A stretch of DNA of 64,000 nucleotides from Shewanella marina JCM 15074 (GTDB lineage Bacteria; Pseudomonadota; Gammaproteobacteria; Enterobacterales; Shewanellaceae): assembly GCF_000614975.1 (NCBI RefSeq), contig NZ_BALM01000012.1:1-64000 (forward strand). The letters are read 5' to 3'. The first letter of the stretch is position 1, and each line of letters opens with the position of its first letter. Shown piece by piece: positions 63,639 to 64,000 of this stretch. The position numbers and the translations under genes were made by a program. The notes beneath the pieces are model-generated. The model was not told where the DNA came from. It did no database searches and saw only the letters and a program-made list of their open reading frames with translations.

Positions 63639-64000
63639 ATGTCTAAAAAAACCGTTGTTGTCGCACTAGGTGGTAATGCGCTATTGCGTCGTGGTGAGCC
63701 TTTAGAAGCTGAGACTCAACGCCAAAATATTATTACTGCAGCAAAGACTATTGCTGCAATTGCTGAAGAATACAATGTGGTGTTAGTGCATGGAAATGGC
63801 CCGCAAGTTGGCTTATTAGCACTGCAAGGACTTGAATATAAAAAAGTCAGTCCGTATCCACTTGACGTATTGGGTGCAGAAACTCAAGGAATGATTGGTT
63901 ATATGTTGATGCAAGAGTTAAAAAATATTTTGCCTCAGCAACAAGTTTCATGCGTATTAACCCAAATGAAAGTTGATCCTAACGATCCTGCATTTATTAA
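63639..64000 (+). CDS. arcC: Carbamate kinase, cut by the window end
   Basis: ArcC makes ATP from carbamoyl phosphate, the last ADI step. Only the first 120 residues are present. They show [22 protein letters not shown] at the start and [17 protein letters not shown] near 48, which are diagnostic. GAGAGA lies just upstream. The usual partner arcB is not between arcA and arcC, so it must lie further downstream or the citrulline step uses another ornithine carbamoyltransferase such as ArgF. Confidence 0.93.
   Translation, partial: MSKKTVVVALGGNALLRRGEPLEAETQRQNIITAAKTIAAIAEEYNVVLVHGNGPQVGLLALQGLEYKKVSPYPLDVLGAETQGMIGYMLMQELKNILPQQQVSCVLTQMKVDPNDPAFI

Overview
The window reads as about 64 kb of chromosome from a low-GC marine gammaproteobacterium, most likely Shewanella or a close relative. 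The grounds are gene order and protein similarity recalled from memory, not a search: cinA, then ppc-argE divergent from argCBFGH, then mrcA divergent from pilMNOPQ-aroK-aroB-damX-dam, then rpe-gph-trpS, then lpoA-yraN-diaA-dolP divergent from rsmI, then rnpB. No tRNA, rRNA, CRISPR array or transposase was seen.

Layout. 1-0.95 kb: non-coding, with a strong terminator and degenerate repeats. 0.95-27.4 kb: core genes (PEP carboxylase, the linear arginine pathway, PBP1A, type IV pilus assembly with its secretin, shikimate genes, DamX/Dam, Rpe/Gph/TrpS). 27.4-29.4 kb: a LysR regulator divergent from an EamA permease. 29.4-34.3 kb: cell-envelope and DNA-maintenance genes and the RNase P RNA. 34.4-47.1 kb: a complete anaerobic carnitine module, fixABCX plus yaaU divergent from caiTABCD, with a TetR-type regulator where caiE/caiF might be expected. 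47.6-54.3 kb: a dicarboxylate/amino-acid symporter, an Omp85-like outer-membrane protein, a ThrE-like exporter and the radical-SAM protein YgiQ. 54.4-58.6 kb: a histamine cluster (permease, PLP-dependent histidine decarboxylase, second histidyl-tRNA synthetase). 59.6-64 kb: an arginine deiminase locus (divergent ArgR-like regulator, YfcC/ArcD-type carrier, arcA, truncated arcC).

How they work together. The right half is a set of catabolic systems suited to low oxygen and acid. Carnitine is taken up and reduced with electrons delivered by FixABCX. Histidine is decarboxylated and exchanged for histamine. Arginine is deiminated to yield carbamoyl phosphate, ATP and ammonia. Carnitine, histidine and arginine are abundant in animal or fish tissue, so a host- or carcass-associated life is a reasonable inference. 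CRP/FNR-like sites lie in both large divergent control regions.

Two things deserve attention. First, at least six lesions in five genes each look like loss of one base (a small secreted protein at 24.6 kb, caiA, the symporter, the outer-membrane protein twice, ygiQ). The uniform pattern suggests base undercalls rather than gene decay. Second, there are apparently undescribed regulatory features: strong hairpins on both sides of hdc, a shared 23-bp element before caiT and the TetR gene, a cysteine-tailed TetR protein, and an ArgR-like protein lacking the arginine-binding aspartates.
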